DNA of 64,000 nt from Gordonia shandongensis DSM 45094. GTDB taxonomy: Bacteria; Actinomycetota; Actinomycetes; Mycobacteriales; Mycobacteriaceae. Position numbers and translations under genes: made by a program. Positions 46,050-56,765 of this stretch are shown piece by piece; position 1 is the stretch's first letter; each line of letters starts with the position of its first letter. The DNA lies in NCBI RefSeq assembly GCF_000423025.1, contig NZ_AUHE01000001.1, positions 1 through 64,000 of the forward strand. Direction: 5' to 3'. Below the pieces are notes generated by a model that was not told the origin of the DNA, ran no database searches, and was given only the letters and a program-made list of their open reading frames with translations.

Positions 46050-46853
46050 TCAGGCATCCGTACAGACGACGACGGCGACCACCCGGGCACCGTGCCGACG
46101 CAGCACCCGCACGGCCTGAGCGGCAGTCGCCCCGGTGGTGAGCACATCGTCGACCACCACCGTCGGCGCCGCCGAGGACCGCACCGGTTCGGGCAGCGTC
46201 GCGGCGAGACGGACGGCGCCGGACAGGTTGGCGCTCCGCGCACCGGCACCGAGCCCCGCGGAGTCGCGGGTGAGGGCCGAGGTGACCAGTGCGGGCACCA
46301 CCCGCACCGCGGGGCCCATTCCCGACGCGGCCTCGCGGGCGACGGCCGTGACCGTGTCGCCGCCTCGTCGTCGCGCCGCCGATCGTCTCGTCGGTGCGGG
46401 GACGAGTGCGAGCCCGGCCGCGTCGGGCAGGTCGCCCCACCGAGCCAGGGTCACCAGCGATCGGGTGAGGAGTCCGCCGAGGACGGGCACCAGATCGCGT
46501 CGACCGTGCTCCTTCACGTTGACCACCGCGACGCCCGCCGGCCCCCGGTAGCGGGCGCACGCCCACGTCGGCACCCCCGGATCGATGCGGGGGCTCAGCC
46601 GCCGAGGCACATCGCGCACCGCCTCCCGGCAGTGCCGACACCAGGCGACGTCCGGCCGGCCGCAGCCGCCGCATTCGAGCGGCACGACGAGGTCCGCGAG
46701 CGCGTCGATCACCGCGCGCCCCGACCGCCACCTCGCCGATCGCCCCGCCGCCGACCGCCCCGCCGCCGATCGCCCTGCCGCCGACCGCCCCGCCGGCCCG
46801 CCTGGATCCACCGCCACCGCGTCACCGTCGCGCACCGGACCGGCCGCTGTCAC
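46050..46853 (-). CDS. ComF family phosphoribosyltransferase-like protein
   Basis: 267 residues. An N-terminal zinc ribbon (LECGGCGRPDVAWCRHC, C-x2-C and C-x2-C) and a phosphoribosyltransferase domain with the PRPP loop VVVDDVLTTGATA. In competent bacteria ComF assists DNA uptake; in actinobacteria the role is unclear. The annotated GTG at 46853 includes an N-terminal GRSAA repeat (four copies) encoded by a 15-base tandem repeat. A GTG at 46712 (VIDALADLVVPLECGGCG) would give the family's normal length and leave the repeats untranslated. Confidence 0.83.
   Translation of the reverse strand: MTAAGPVRDGDAVAVDPGGPAGRSAAGRSAAGRSAAGRSARWRSGRAVIDALADLVVPLECGGCGRPDVAWCRHCREAVRDVPRRLSPRIDPGVPTWACARYRGPAGVAVVNVKEHGRRDLVPVLGGLLTRSLVTLARWGDLPDAAGLALVPAPTRRSAARRRGGDTVTAVAREAASGMGPAVRVVPALVTSALTRDSAGLGAGARSANLSGAVRLAATLPEPVRSSAAPTVVVDDVLTTGATAAQAVRVLRRHGARVVAVVVCTDA
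46738..46797 (-). repeat. 15-base tandem repeat, four copies, at the comF start
   Basis: On the plus strand the units are GATCGCCCCGCCGCC, GACCGCCCCGCCGCC, GATCGCCCTGCCGCC and GACCGCCCCGCCGGC. They either encode GRSAA repeats at the N-terminus of ComF or lie in its leader, depending on the start used. A possible length-variable site. Confidence 0.9.
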
Positions 46854-46880
46854 GACCGCCGTCCACAGCGGCCGCGCCGG

Positions 46881-48614
46881 TCAGCGTTCGGGAATCACCG
46901 GGATCGATCCGGCACCGGCGTCACGGCTCACCGGCGTCCAGTACTGATCCGGCCGTGCCTGGACGGTGCCGAGCTGCTGGACGCCCCGGTTGTCGCCGAC
47001 GTACACCGACCGCCGCGATGCGGCGATCGCCCTGATCGGCGCCTTGAGGTTGCCGCTGACCAACTCGGTCGGCGCGGTCCCGGTGATGCTGGCACGCCAC
47101 ACCGGGCTCTCGTCGCCCTCGCGGGCCAGGTACAGGGTCTTCGCGGTCGCCCACGCCGCCCCGATCACCGGGGTGTCGATGGTCGGCGCGATGTTCTCCA
47201 CACCCGTCAACGCCGGCACCCCGCGGTCGTTCGTCACCGCGACCGCGACGAGGAGCCTTCCGCCGACCACCAGCGCCACCCGCACGCCGTCGGGCGACAC
47301 CCGCAGATCGGTGATCGGCCCGGGCGCGCTCTCCGCGACGGCCCCGACGTCGAGCGTCACCGACCGGGCCGAACCCGACGCGGGGTCGAAGTACCACTTG
47401 ACCGGTTTGCCGTCCACCAGCGCGTATCCCGTCATCCGGTCGGGGCCGATCGACGGTCGCGACACCTCCCGCCCCGAGACGGCCTCCACCGTGGTCCCGC
47501 CGTACGGCCCCACGGAGAGGACCTGTCGGCCCTCCCGAGCGACGACCACGGCCATCGTGCTGAGGTCGTCGGATATCGCGGCGTCGCGGACGTCACGGGA
47601 CGTGCCGAACTCGCCGGGCACGGGGACGGCCTGGCCGCCGGCCAGACGCACCAGCGCCCCGTCGCGCACCAGATGGACGGTCGGGGCGTTGTCGACGTCG
47701 GGGTCCGGATCGAACGACCGGACGTCGGCCGTCCGCCACCCGTCCTCGTGGTCGGCGACCAGCGGTGCACCGTCGGCGGTGATCATGTAGGTGCCGGCCA
47801 CACCGGCGTCGTCGAGCGTCCACGCGATCTGCGCGGCCAGCACCGTCCGGTCGCGCATATCGGTGTCGGCGACGTTGCCGAGCGCGATCGACACGTCGTC
47901 GCCCGACACCGAGACCGGACTGGTCAGCGTCGACCCGCGATCGGCGCCCTGACCGGCCGCTCCGCTCAACGCCGGCGTCGGACCGGCCAGCAGTCGACCG
48001 ACGATCAGCGACGGGTCGGGGTCGGGGCCGAAGAACCAGCGGGGGTCGGCCACCAGACGGGTCATCGTCCGGTCCGGATAGTAGAGGTCCACCTGCCGGT
48101 AGGCGGTGAGGAACTGGGAGCTGTCGGTGACCGTCCCGTGCGGCACATCGCCGTTGATCCGCCACTGGCCGCCGTTCCGGCGTGCCAGGGTCAACGCGAA
48201 CACGGTGTCGCCGTCCTCCTGCCGCAGCGACCCCTCCGGCGTCAGCACTCCGATCTTCGACCCCGTGACGCGAAGGCGGACGGCGTTCTCGGTCCGTTCG
48301 TCGATCACCACGCCGACATCGCGGATCACCGTCAAATCGCCGCTGTCGTCCCACGTGCGGCCCGCCTGCGGGTCCAGGAACCGCCGTGCCGCACGATGCC
48401 CGTCGCCCGGATCGGACATCGCCTTGACGAAATTGCGGGCCACGCTCTCGGGGTCGTCGTCCTTGCGCGGCGCCGGAACGATGTTGGTGGGCCGCTGACG
48501 GTCGTAGGCCTGGATCGGCTGCGGTGACGACGAGTCGGGGATCGACACGCATCCGGTCAGCACGACGGACGCCGCGAGCAGCGCCGCCAGCAGCGCGATC
48601 AGCCGCCGCGTCAT
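46881..48614 (-). CDS. lpqB: LpqB lipoprotein, accessory to MtrAB
   Basis: 577 residues from the ATG at 48614. The N-terminus is a lipoprotein signal ([22 protein letters not shown], lipobox LTGC with Cys22). The exported part has a GerMN-like domain and a C-terminal propeller-like half ([37 protein letters not shown]). LpqB binds the extracytoplasmic domain of MtrB and affects MtrA phosphorylation and cell division. Its ATG overlaps the mtrB stop by four bases. Confidence 0.95.
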   Translation of the reverse strand: MTRRLIALLAALLAASVVLTGCVSIPDSSSPQPIQAYDRQRPTNIVPAPRKDDDPESVARNFVKAMSDPGDGHRAARRFLDPQAGRTWDDSGDLTVIRDVGVVIDERTENAVRLRVTGSKIGVLTPEGSLRQEDGDTVFALTLARRNGGQWRINGDVPHGTVTDSSQFLTAYRQVDLYYPDRTMTRLVADPRWFFGPDPDPSLIVGRLLAGPTPALSGAAGQGADRGSTLTSPVSVSGDDVSIALGNVADTDMRDRTVLAAQIAWTLDDAGVAGTYMITADGAPLVADHEDGWRTADVRSFDPDPDVDNAPTVHLVRDGALVRLAGGQAVPVPGEFGTSRDVRDAAISDDLSTMAVVVAREGRQVLSVGPYGGTTVEAVSGREVSRPSIGPDRMTGYALVDGKPVKWYFDPASGSARSVTLDVGAVAESAPGPITDLRVSPDGVRVALVVGGRLLVAVAVTNDRGVPALTGVENIAPTIDTPVIGAAWATAKTLYLAREGDESPVWRASITGTAPTELVSGNLKAPIRAIAASRRSVYVGDNRGVQQLGTVQARPDQYWTPVSRDAGAGSIPVIPER

Positions 48615-50239
48615 CGGCGTCCCTCCCGGATCGGTTTGAGCGGCAACGGGCTGCCCAGCAGTTTGTGTCCGCGGACCAGCGGGAGCGTCAGCCGGAAGCA
48701 CGAGCCCTCCCCCGGTTCGCCCCACGCCTCGAGCCGTCCCTGGTGCAGCCGGGCGTCCTCGATGCTGATCGCGAGCCCCAGACCGGTGCCGCCGGACCGG
48801 CGGACACGCGACGGATCCGAACGCCAGAACCGATTGAACACCAGCTTCTCCTCCCCTGGTCGAAGTCCGATCCCGTGGTCGCGAACCGTGATCGCCACCG
48901 CGTCACCGTCCGAGCGCATCATGAGCTCCACCGGTTTGTGCTCGCCGTGGTCGATGGCGTTGGCCAGCAGGTTGCGCAGGATCCGCTCCACCCGGCGCGG
49001 GTCGATCTCCGCGAGCACGGGTTCGGTCGGCAGGTCGACGACCAGGTCGCTCCCGGAGTCCGCGGCCAGGACCGACACCGTCGACACCGCGGCTTCGACG
49101 GGGGTCGCCATGTCCATCGGCTCGGCGGCCAGCTCGGCCATACCCGCATCGTGTCGGGAGATCTCCAACAGTTCGGTCAGCAGCGTCTCGAATCGTCCGA
49201 GTTCCTTGTCGAGCAGTTCGACCGATCTCCGCTGGGCCGGGTCGAGGTCGTCGCGGCCGTCGTAGAGCAGGTCTGCGGCCATCCGCACCGTGGTCAACGG
49301 CGTCCGCAGTTCGTGCGAGACGTCGGAGGTGAACTGCCGCTGCAGTCCGCCGAACTCCTCGAGGTGGGTGATCTGCCGCGACAGACTCTCGGCCATGTCG
49401 TTGAACGACACCGCGAGCCGCGCGAACTCGTCCTCGCCGTTGACCGGCATCCGTTCGGAGAGGCGACCGTCGGCGAACCGCACCGCGATCCTCGACGCCG
49501 ACCGCAGCGGCGCGATGACCTGCCGGGTCACCAGCCAGGCGATGGCGGCAAGCAGCCCGAGGAGGACGATGCCGCCGGTCAACAGGGTTCCACGCACCAG
49601 TGACAGCGTGTTCTGCTCGCTGGTGAGGGGGAACACGATGTAGAGCTCGAGGCCCTGGATCGGGCTCTCCACGGGGGTGCCGATCACGAGCGCCGACGTC
49701 GACTGATTGCGGCGCCGCACCGACGTGTACTGGTAGGCGACCTGCCCGCTGCCGATCATGGCGCGCAACGTCGCGGGCACCTCGCTGACGGGGCCGACGG
49801 CGGCCTCGATGTCGGTCGCATCGCCTTTGCCGGGTACCACCAGGATGCTGTCGAACGATCCGGCGGCGGCCGTCGACGACGAGCCGTCCACGTCTTGCGC
49901 CGTCAGGAGGGACCGGGCGCGCGCGAGCCGGTTCTGGACCGACGAGTCGGATTCCGCGCTGCCGAGCACGCGTTCGACGACCGCGCGGGTGCGGGCGATC
50001 TCATCGCCGGCGACCTCCTGTTTGGCGTCGAGCAGCCGCCCGGTGATCTGGCTGATCAGCAGGAAGCCGAGGATGAGCAGGACGACGAACGACAGCACGA
50101 GCGTCGAGACGATGACGCGGGTCTGCACGGATCGGCGCCAGATCTGGCCGGTGAACCGCGCCACGGACGCCACCGCCCGCCGAACCACCGCCAGAAGCCG
50201 GTCGATGGGCCCCCGGTTGATCCGGCGGCCACCGATCAC
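48611..50239 (-). CDS. mtrB: MtrB sensor histidine kinase
   Basis: 542 residues. TM1 (about 42-64), an extracytoplasmic sensor loop, TM2 ([16 protein letters not shown]), a HAMP domain ([20 protein letters not shown]), the HisKA box [20 protein letters not shown], and an HATPase with [12 protein letters not shown] (N), [20 protein letters not shown] (G1/F) and [10 protein letters not shown] (G2). It senses division and envelope state and phosphorylates MtrA. The GTG at 50239 overlaps the mtrA stop (GTGA), giving a tight mtrA-mtrB-lpqB operon; the longer open frame upstream is inside mtrA and not used. Confidence 0.95.
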   Translation of the reverse strand: MIGGRRINRGPIDRLLAVVRRAVASVARFTGQIWRRSVQTRVIVSTLVLSFVVLLILGFLLISQITGRLLDAKQEVAGDEIARTRAVVERVLGSAESDSSVQNRLARARSLLTAQDVDGSSSTAAAGSFDSILVVPGKGDATDIEAAVGPVSEVPATLRAMIGSGQVAYQYTSVRRRNQSTSALVIGTPVESPIQGLELYIVFPLTSEQNTLSLVRGTLLTGGIVLLGLLAAIAWLVTRQVIAPLRSASRIAVRFADGRLSERMPVNGEDEFARLAVSFNDMAESLSRQITHLEEFGGLQRQFTSDVSHELRTPLTTVRMAADLLYDGRDDLDPAQRRSVELLDKELGRFETLLTELLEISRHDAGMAELAAEPMDMATPVEAAVSTVSVLAADSGSDLVVDLPTEPVLAEIDPRRVERILRNLLANAIDHGEHKPVELMMRSDGDAVAITVRDHGIGLRPGEEKLVFNRFWRSDPSRVRRSGGTGLGLAISIEDARLHQGRLEAWGEPGEGSCFRLTLPLVRGHKLLGSPLPLKPIREGRR

Positions 50240-50922
50240 GGCGGACCGGCCTTGTACCCGACCCCTCTCACAGTCAGCACGATCTCCGGGTTCTCCGGGT
50301 CGGTCTCGACCTTGGCGCGCAGGCGCTGGACGTGGACGTTCACCAGACGGGTGTCGGCCGGATGCCGGTATCCCCACACCTGCTCGAGGAGCACGTCGCG
50401 GGTGAACACCTGGCGCGGTTTGCGGGCCAGCGCCACCAGGAGATCGAATTCCAGCGGCGTCAGCGAGATCTGCACGCCGTCGCGCGTCACCTTGTGCGCG
50501 GGCACGTCGATCTCGACGGGTCCGATGGCGAGCATCTCGGCGGGATCGTCCTCGTTGCGGCGCAGGCGGGCCCGGATGCGGGCGACGAGCTCCTTCGGTT
50601 TGAAGGGCTTCACCATGTAGTCGTCGGCACCCGATTCGAGGCCCAGCACCACGTCGACGGTGTCGGACTTGGCGGTGAGCATGACGATCGGGACGTTCGA
50701 GTCGGCACGCAGGACGCGGCACACGTCGATGCCATTCATGCCGGGCAGCATGAGGTCCAGGAGGACCAGGTCGGGTCGGACCTCGCGGACCGCCGTGAGG
50801 GCCTGTGTCCCGTCGCCCACCACGAAGGGTTCGAATCCCTCGTTCTTGAGAACGATCGTGAGCATCTCGGCGAGCGCAGCGTCATCGTCGACGACCAGGA
50901 TGCGGGGCTTCATGCCCCACAT
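50236..50922 (-). CDS. mtrA: MtrA response regulator
   Basis: 228 residues, OmpR-type. Receiver domain with acidic pocket VVDDD (10-14), phospho-acceptor D56 in [10 protein letters not shown], and the K of MLTAKSD; winged-helix C-terminus with the recognition helix [17 protein letters not shown] and wing RGVGYKAGP. In mycobacteria MtrA is essential and controls cell-wall hydrolases, dnaA and related genes. Two ATGs are possible (50922 and 50913); the first has AGGTGA at the better distance. Confidence 0.96.
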   Translation of the reverse strand: MWGMKPRILVVDDDAALAEMLTIVLKNEGFEPFVVGDGTQALTAVREVRPDLVLLDLMLPGMNGIDVCRVLRADSNVPIVMLTAKSDTVDVVLGLESGADDYMVKPFKPKELVARIRARLRRNEDDPAEMLAIGPVEIDVPAHKVTRDGVQISLTPLEFDLLVALARKPRQVFTRDVLLEQVWGYRHPADTRLVNVHVQRLRAKVETDPENPEIVLTVRGVGYKAGPP

Positions 50923-51010
50923 GGTGTCACCTGAACCACCCCGAGGGGTGCAACGACGCGCCGACGTCCGCCCGGCGGCGTGCCTGAGCCGCTCGCACCG
51001 GTGGCGCCCC

Positions 51011-51016
51011 TACACT
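51011..51016 (+). promoter_or_regulatory. -10 element for a probable leaderless tmk mRNA
   Basis: TACACT lies seven bases before the GTG start of tmk, and there is no ribosome-binding site. This is the geometry of a leaderless transcript. It is read divergently from mtrA within a 101-base region. Confidence 0.5.
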
Positions 51017-51023
51017 GTGCCGC

Positions 51024-51656
51024 GTGGGTGTTCTGGTAGCGGTCGAGGGACTCGACGGAGCGGGCAAACGCACCATCGTCGGTCGGATCGAGGATGCCGC
51101 CGTCCGCCGCGGAGCGTCGGTCACGACCATCGCGTTCCCCCGCTACGGGGAGTCGATCACCGCCGACATCGCCTCCGAGGCGTTGCACGGCAGCCACGGC
51201 GATCTCCGCGACAGCGTGTACGGGATGGCGTTGATGTTCGCCCTGGACCGCGCCGCGGCTCGCGTGGAGCTCCGCGCCGCGATCGCCGACAACGATCTGG
51301 TGATCTGCGACCGGTATACGGCGTCGAACGCCGCCTACAGCGCCGCCCGACTGGGCGGCGGCGCCGACTCCGACGTGGTGTCGTGGGTGGCCGACCTGGA
51401 GTTCGGCCGCTTCGAGATGCCCGTCCCCGACCACCAGCTGCTGCTCGGCGTCCCGCCGGAGGTCGCCATGGGCCGCGCGACCGGCCGCGCGGCCACCGAG
51501 ACCGACCGCCCCGTCGACTCCTATGAGCGGGACGCCGACCTGCAGCGCGCCGTCTACGGCGTGTACGGCGCCCTCGTGGAGAACGACTGGATGTCGACGT
51601 GGACCTGGGCCGACGGCGACGACGCCGTCACCGAGGTCCTCGCACTCCTGTCCTGA
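51024..51656 (+). CDS. tmk: Thymidylate kinase
   Basis: 210 residues, dTMP kinase. P-loop EGLDGAGKRT (K-R-T as in the mycobacterial enzyme), FPRYGESITADIASEALHG, the dTMP-binding CDRYTASNAAYSAARL, and the LID-region SYERDADLQ. It phosphorylates dTMP to dTDP. GTG start, probably leaderless. Its direction is opposite to mtrA, whereas in M. tuberculosis, as I remember it, tmk reads in the same direction as mtrA: a local inversion or relocation. Confidence 0.93.
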   Translation: MGVLVAVEGLDGAGKRTIVGRIEDAAVRRGASVTTIAFPRYGESITADIASEALHGSHGDLRDSVYGMALMFALDRAAARVELRAAIADNDLVICDRYTASNAAYSAARLGGGADSDVVSWVADLEFGRFEMPVPDHQLLLGVPPEVAMGRATGRAATETDRPVDSYERDADLQRAVYGVYGALVENDWMSTWTWADGDDAVTEVLALLS

Positions 51657-51674
51657 CGCACGCCGCGCTCACGC

Positions 51675-51710
51675 GGTGCACCCGACCGCGAGAGGGAGGT
51701 CGGGTGCACC
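51675..51710. terminator. Bidirectional hairpin between tmk and sahH
   Basis: Perfect 13-base arms, GGTGCACCCGACC (51675-51687) and its complement (51698-51710), with a ten-base loop. The genes on both sides converge on it, with stops at 51656 and 51728. Confidence 0.75.
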
Positions 51711-51727
51711 GTCTGGGCACCGGCGAG

Positions 51728-53218
<1,491 letters not shown>

Positions 53219-53255
53219 GTGGGGCCTCTCGATCATGTATGCGGTCGTGCACGCT

Positions 53256-53285
53256 CGTACCGGCCCCGCCGACGGGGCCGGTACG
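53256..53285 (-). terminator. Hairpin terminator after the amino-acid permease gene
   Basis: Perfect 13-base arms CGTACCGGCCCCG (53256-53268) and complement (53273-53285) with a CCGA loop, 18 bases after the permease stop. It should separate the permease from sahH downstream, whose own promoter must then lie in the short space between 53219 and 53255 or overlap the hairpin. Confidence 0.65.
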
Positions 53286-53303
53286 TGTCTGTCGTCGTCT
53301 ACG

Positions 53304-54869
53304 CTATCGCGATCCCGTCGCCTCGGGTCCGTCGCCCGCCGCGGGTGTCGGGTCGGCGTCGGAGACCCGGGGCGGGTAGCCGGGCAGTTCCTTGCGTTCC
53401 CGCATCCCGAGCACGGAGTGCTTCACCCCGTACCCGAGGTAGACGACCACGCCGATCATCATCCAGACCAGGAATCGGATCCACGTCTCGATGGACAGGT
53501 TGATCATCAGCCAGAAGCACGCGAGGACCGCGAGGATCGGGACGAACGGCACGAGGGGGACTCGGAATCCGCGGGTGAGGTCGGGGCGCGTCCGCCGGAG
53601 CACGACGACGCCGACGCACACGAGGACGAAGGCGAACAGGGTGCCGATGTTGACCATCTCGCCGAGGGTGCCCATCGGGAAGAAGAAGGCCAGTGCCGCC
53701 GAGACCGTGCCGACGATCAGGGTGATGCGGGCGGGTGTCCCGCGGCGCCCGGTCCTGGCCAGTCCGCGCGGCAGCAGTCCGTCGCGCGACATCGCGAACG
53801 CCACGCGAGTCTGGCCGAGCAGCATCACCATGACGACGGTGGTGAGCCCGGCCAGGGCGCCGATGTTGATCGCCCACTGCGCCCATGTGACGCCGTTGAT
53901 CTCGAACGCCGTCGCGAGGGTCGACGTCACGACCTTGCCGTTCTCGGTGCGGTCGGCGAGGTCGGTGTACTTGACCATGCCCGTCAGCACGAGCGCGACC
54001 CCCACGTACAGGACGGTGACGATTCCGAGCGAGCCGAGGATTCCGCGCGGCAGGGACCGCTGCGGGTCGCGAGTCTCTTCGGCGGTGGTCGCGACCACGT
54101 CGAACCCGATGAACGCGAAGAACACCAGGGATGCGGCGGCCAACAGTCCGTACCAGCCGTAGTCGCTCCCCGCGCCGCCCGTCATCCAGGAGAACAGGGT
54201 CTGACGGATGCCCGAGTCGTCGCCCGAGGGCGTCTTCGCCTCGGGGACGTAGGGCGTGTAGTTGTCCTTCTTGATGTAGAACAGGCCGACGACAATGACG
54301 AGCAGCACCACCCCGACCTTGACGGCGGTGATCACGATGGACACCCGGGACGACAGTTTGGTGCCGAGGACCAGGAGTGTGGTGAGGACCCCGATGAGTG
54401 CCGCCGCACCCCAGTCGTACTCGTGGCCGCCGAGGATCACGGTGGTGCCGCCTCCGCCGATCACGTCGGCCAGATACGACGACCAGCTCTTGGCGACCAC
54501 CGATGCGGCGAGCGCGAACTCGAGGATCAGGTCCCATCCGATGATCCAGGCGATGAACTCGCCGAAGGTGGCGTAGGAGAACGTGTACGCCGATCCGGCG
54601 ACCGGGACGGTGGAGGCGAACTCGGCGTAGCAGAGCGCCGCCAGCCCGCAGGCGACCGCGGCCAGCACGAACGCCAGCGACACCGACGGTCCGGCGACGT
54701 TGCCCGCCGTCGTCGCGGTCAGCGTGAAGATTCCGGCGCCGACGACGACGGCCACACCGAACACGGTGAGGTCCCACGCCGTGAGATCCTTCCTCAGTTT
54801 GGTGTCGGGTTCGTCGGTGTCGGCCATCGACTGTTCCACCGACTTGACCCGGAACAACGGATTGCTCAC
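53304..54869 (-). CDS. Cationic amino-acid permease, APC superfamily (Rv3253c-like)
   Basis: 521 residues with about twelve to fourteen membrane helices. It begins [21 protein letters not shown], typical of the CAT-like APC family, then [19 protein letters not shown] (the TM1 G-A-G-I-F substrate motif) and [23 protein letters not shown] (the conserved TM6-loop). It likely imports or exchanges arginine, lysine or related amino acids across the plasma membrane. GTG start with GGGAG seven bases upstream. An unusual AT-rich triple repeat lies directly upstream. Confidence 0.88.
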   Translation of the reverse strand: MSNPLFRVKSVEQSMADTDEPDTKLRKDLTAWDLTVFGVAVVVGAGIFTLTATTAGNVAGPSVSLAFVLAAVACGLAALCYAEFASTVPVAGSAYTFSYATFGEFIAWIIGWDLILEFALAASVVAKSWSSYLADVIGGGGTTVILGGHEYDWGAAALIGVLTTLLVLGTKLSSRVSIVITAVKVGVVLLVIVVGLFYIKKDNYTPYVPEAKTPSGDDSGIRQTLFSWMTGGAGSDYGWYGLLAAASLVFFAFIGFDVVATTAEETRDPQRSLPRGILGSLGIVTVLYVGVALVLTGMVKYTDLADRTENGKVVTSTLATAFEINGVTWAQWAINIGALAGLTTVVMVMLLGQTRVAFAMSRDGLLPRGLARTGRRGTPARITLIVGTVSAALAFFFPMGTLGEMVNIGTLFAFVLVCVGVVVLRRTRPDLTRGFRVPLVPFVPILAVLACFWLMINLSIETWIRFLVWMMIGVVVYLGYGVKHSVLGMRERKELPGYPPRVSDADPTPAAGDGPEATGSR

Positions 54870-54878
54870 GGCGGCTCC

Positions 54879-54926
54879 CTTTTTCGATTGTCTCTTTATT
54901 CGATTGTCTGTTTATTCGATTGTCTC
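54879..54926. repeat. AT-rich 16-base tandem repeat, three copies, upstream of the permease
   Basis: CTTTTTCGATTGTCTC (54879-54894), TTTATTCGATTGTCTG (54895-54910) and TTTATTCGATTGTCTC (54911-54926). The sequence is far richer in A/T than anything around it and ends nine bases before the permease GTG. It fills most of the 80-base region between metS and the permease, so it may be a phased operator or an upstream promoter element, or a length-variable spacer. On the minus strand each unit reads GACAATCGAATAAA in its core. Confidence 0.9.
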
Positions 54927-54949
54927 TGTGCGTCGTGGCGTCCCGACCG

Positions 54950-55087
54950 CTACGTCGAGTCGGGGTCTTCGTCGTCGGACAGCTCACTCACCTCGGGGTG
55001 GGTGGTGAGGAAGGTGATGCTCGCCAGGAGTCCGCCCCACACGATCAGGGCGGCCACCACGAGCAGGACGATGGCGGATGCGGTCAT
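54950..55087 (-). CDS. metS: MetS: small subunit of methionine/alanine importer
   Basis: 45 residues: one membrane helix (TASAIVLLVVAALIVWGGLLASITFL) followed by THPEVSELSDDEDPDST, the acidic tail typical of MetS proteins that accompany NSS transporters. The ATG at 55087 overlaps the metP stop by four bases (ATGA), the usual metP-metS arrangement. The longer frame (to 55141) would run into metP and lacks support. Confidence 0.85.
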   Translation of the reverse strand: MTASAIVLLVVAALIVWGGLLASITFLTTHPEVSELSDDEDPDST

Positions 55088-56676
55088 CGGACACTCTCCT
55101 TCGACTCGGCGGACGACGGCCCCGAGCCGACGATCGGCCACGGGGTGAAGCTCGGATCGTCACGCCCCTTCCACCCGACCGCGGTGAGGACCGCGGCGAA
55201 CACGAACAGGAATCCCACGGTCCCCCACCCGAACACGCCGACATACCAGGTCGGGAGGTCTTCGTAGCCGTCGACGATGAGGTCGTAGATCTTCTGGACC
55301 AGCATGACGGTGAGGAACAGAGGCGCGTACACGCCGATCACCGGCACCCACCACCAGCCGAGTTTGAACGTCGACACCGCGTTCAGGTGGGCGCGGAGCG
55401 TCTCGATGGTGCGCGCCACCCAGACGGCGATCACGCACATCGCGATCGCCGAGACCACGATGCCGATGTTGTTGGCGAACTGGTCGACGGTGTCGAGGGC
55501 GAGGAGTCCGGTCGTGGTGGCGAACAGGCCGAACGAGACGATCGCCGCGACCACGCCGACCGTCACCGACGCCGAGGTCCGCGACAGCCCGAACTTCTCC
55601 TGGAAGGCCACCGAGACGCCGAGCATCAGGGAGATCAGCGATGTGAAGCCGGCGATCGCGAGGGAGCCGAAGAACAGGGCGCCGAAGAACGCGCTGCCGG
55701 GCATCTCGGAGATCACCCGCGGGAACGTCACGAACGACAGGATCGGTCCGGTGAGGCCGTCGAGCTGCTCGTAGGTCTTGCCCTGCTCGTGGGCGAGGAA
55801 GCCGAGCGCGGAGAACACGCCGATGCCGGCGAGGAGTTCGAACGACGAGTTGGCGAACCCGACGACGAGGCCCGACGACGTCATGTTGGACTTGCGCTTC
55901 TGGAACGACGCGTAGGAGATCATGATGCCGAATGCGATCGACATCGAGAAGAAGATCTGGCTGTACGCGGCGATCCACACGTTGAGGTCGGAGAGCTTGT
56001 CCCACTGCGGGGTGAACAGCGCATTCAGTCCGTCGGAGGCGCCCGGCAGCGTGACGGCCTTGATGACCAGCGCGGCGAACCCGAGGACGAGCAGCGGCAG
56101 ACCGATCACGTTGAGTTTCTCGACCCCCTTGGCGACGCCGAGGGCGAGGATGACGATGATCAGCGCCCACACCCCGATGAGCGGCCAGGCCACGGTGCCG
56201 ACGAGCTCGCCGGACACCCCAGCCTCGCCCACCCGGAGGTAGTCGCCGGTGAAGAACTCGTCGGGTCTCTCACCCCACTTGGTGCCGAACGAGTAGTAGA
56301 AGTAGCTCAGCGACCACGCGATGATGACGGCGTAGTAGGTGGAGATCACGAACAGGATCGCCGTCTGGAACCACCCGAGGGCTTCGGCCCTGCGCCACAT
56401 GCGGCGGAACGCCAACGGCGCCGCGGCACGGAACCGGTGCCCCACCGCGTAGTCGAGGAAGAGGATCGGGATGCCAGCGGTCACGAGCGCGATGAGGTAC
56501 GGGATCAGGAAGGCGCCGCCACCGCCCTCGTAGGCAACACCCGGGAATCGCCAGATGTTGCCCAGACCCACCGCGGACCCGATGGCGGCCAGGATGAAGC
56601 CCCGGTTGCTGGTCCACGTCTCACGCCCCTGTTGGGGCCCCCGCGCCTGCGGGGCCGGCGACTGAGCTGCGGTCAC
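55084..56676 (-). CDS. metP: MetP: sodium-dependent methionine/alanine transporter (NSS family)
   Basis: 530 residues with about twelve membrane helices. The neurotransmitter:sodium symporter signature is in TM1 (SNRGFILAAIGSAVGLGNIWRFPGVAYEGGGGAFLIPYL). By analogy to Corynebacterium MetPS it takes up methionine and alanine with Na+. A GTG at 56676 is preferred because AAAGGAG lies eight bases upstream; a GTG at 56694 would place the start within that site. Next to sahH, which handles the product of methionine-derived SAM, the location is fitting but may be accidental. Confidence 0.9.
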   Translation of the reverse strand: MTAAQSPAPQARGPQQGRETWTSNRGFILAAIGSAVGLGNIWRFPGVAYEGGGGAFLIPYLIALVTAGIPILFLDYAVGHRFRAAAPLAFRRMWRRAEALGWFQTAILFVISTYYAVIIAWSLSYFYYSFGTKWGERPDEFFTGDYLRVGEAGVSGELVGTVAWPLIGVWALIIVILALGVAKGVEKLNVIGLPLLVLGFAALVIKAVTLPGASDGLNALFTPQWDKLSDLNVWIAAYSQIFFSMSIAFGIMISYASFQKRKSNMTSSGLVVGFANSSFELLAGIGVFSALGFLAHEQGKTYEQLDGLTGPILSFVTFPRVISEMPGSAFFGALFFGSLAIAGFTSLISLMLGVSVAFQEKFGLSRTSASVTVGVVAAIVSFGLFATTTGLLALDTVDQFANNIGIVVSAIAMCVIAVWVARTIETLRAHLNAVSTFKLGWWWVPVIGVYAPLFLTVMLVQKIYDLIVDGYEDLPTWYVGVFGWGTVGFLFVFAAVLTAVGWKGRDDPSFTPWPIVGSGPSSAESKESVR

Positions 56677-56765
56677 TGGTGTGACTCCTTTCACGCGGGG
56701 GTCGATGATTGACGACGCTAGCGCATGCGGGTACCCGCCGATGTCGCATCGGGGTCACTCGGTCG

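Noticed and set aside
46738-46797. Repeats at comF considered as a CRISPR array
   Set aside because: Units are contiguous with no spacers and encode protein; no cas genes are present. The same holds for the repeats at 9824 and 54879.
48614-48725. Longer lpqB frame starting inside mtrB
   Set aside because: The lipoprotein signal begins at the ATG at 48614, and that start overlaps the mtrB stop in the usual ATGA manner.
53219-53303. SAH riboswitch before sahH
   Set aside because: The region is short and the only strong structure is a simple hairpin explained as the permease terminator; no pseudoknot pattern is visible.
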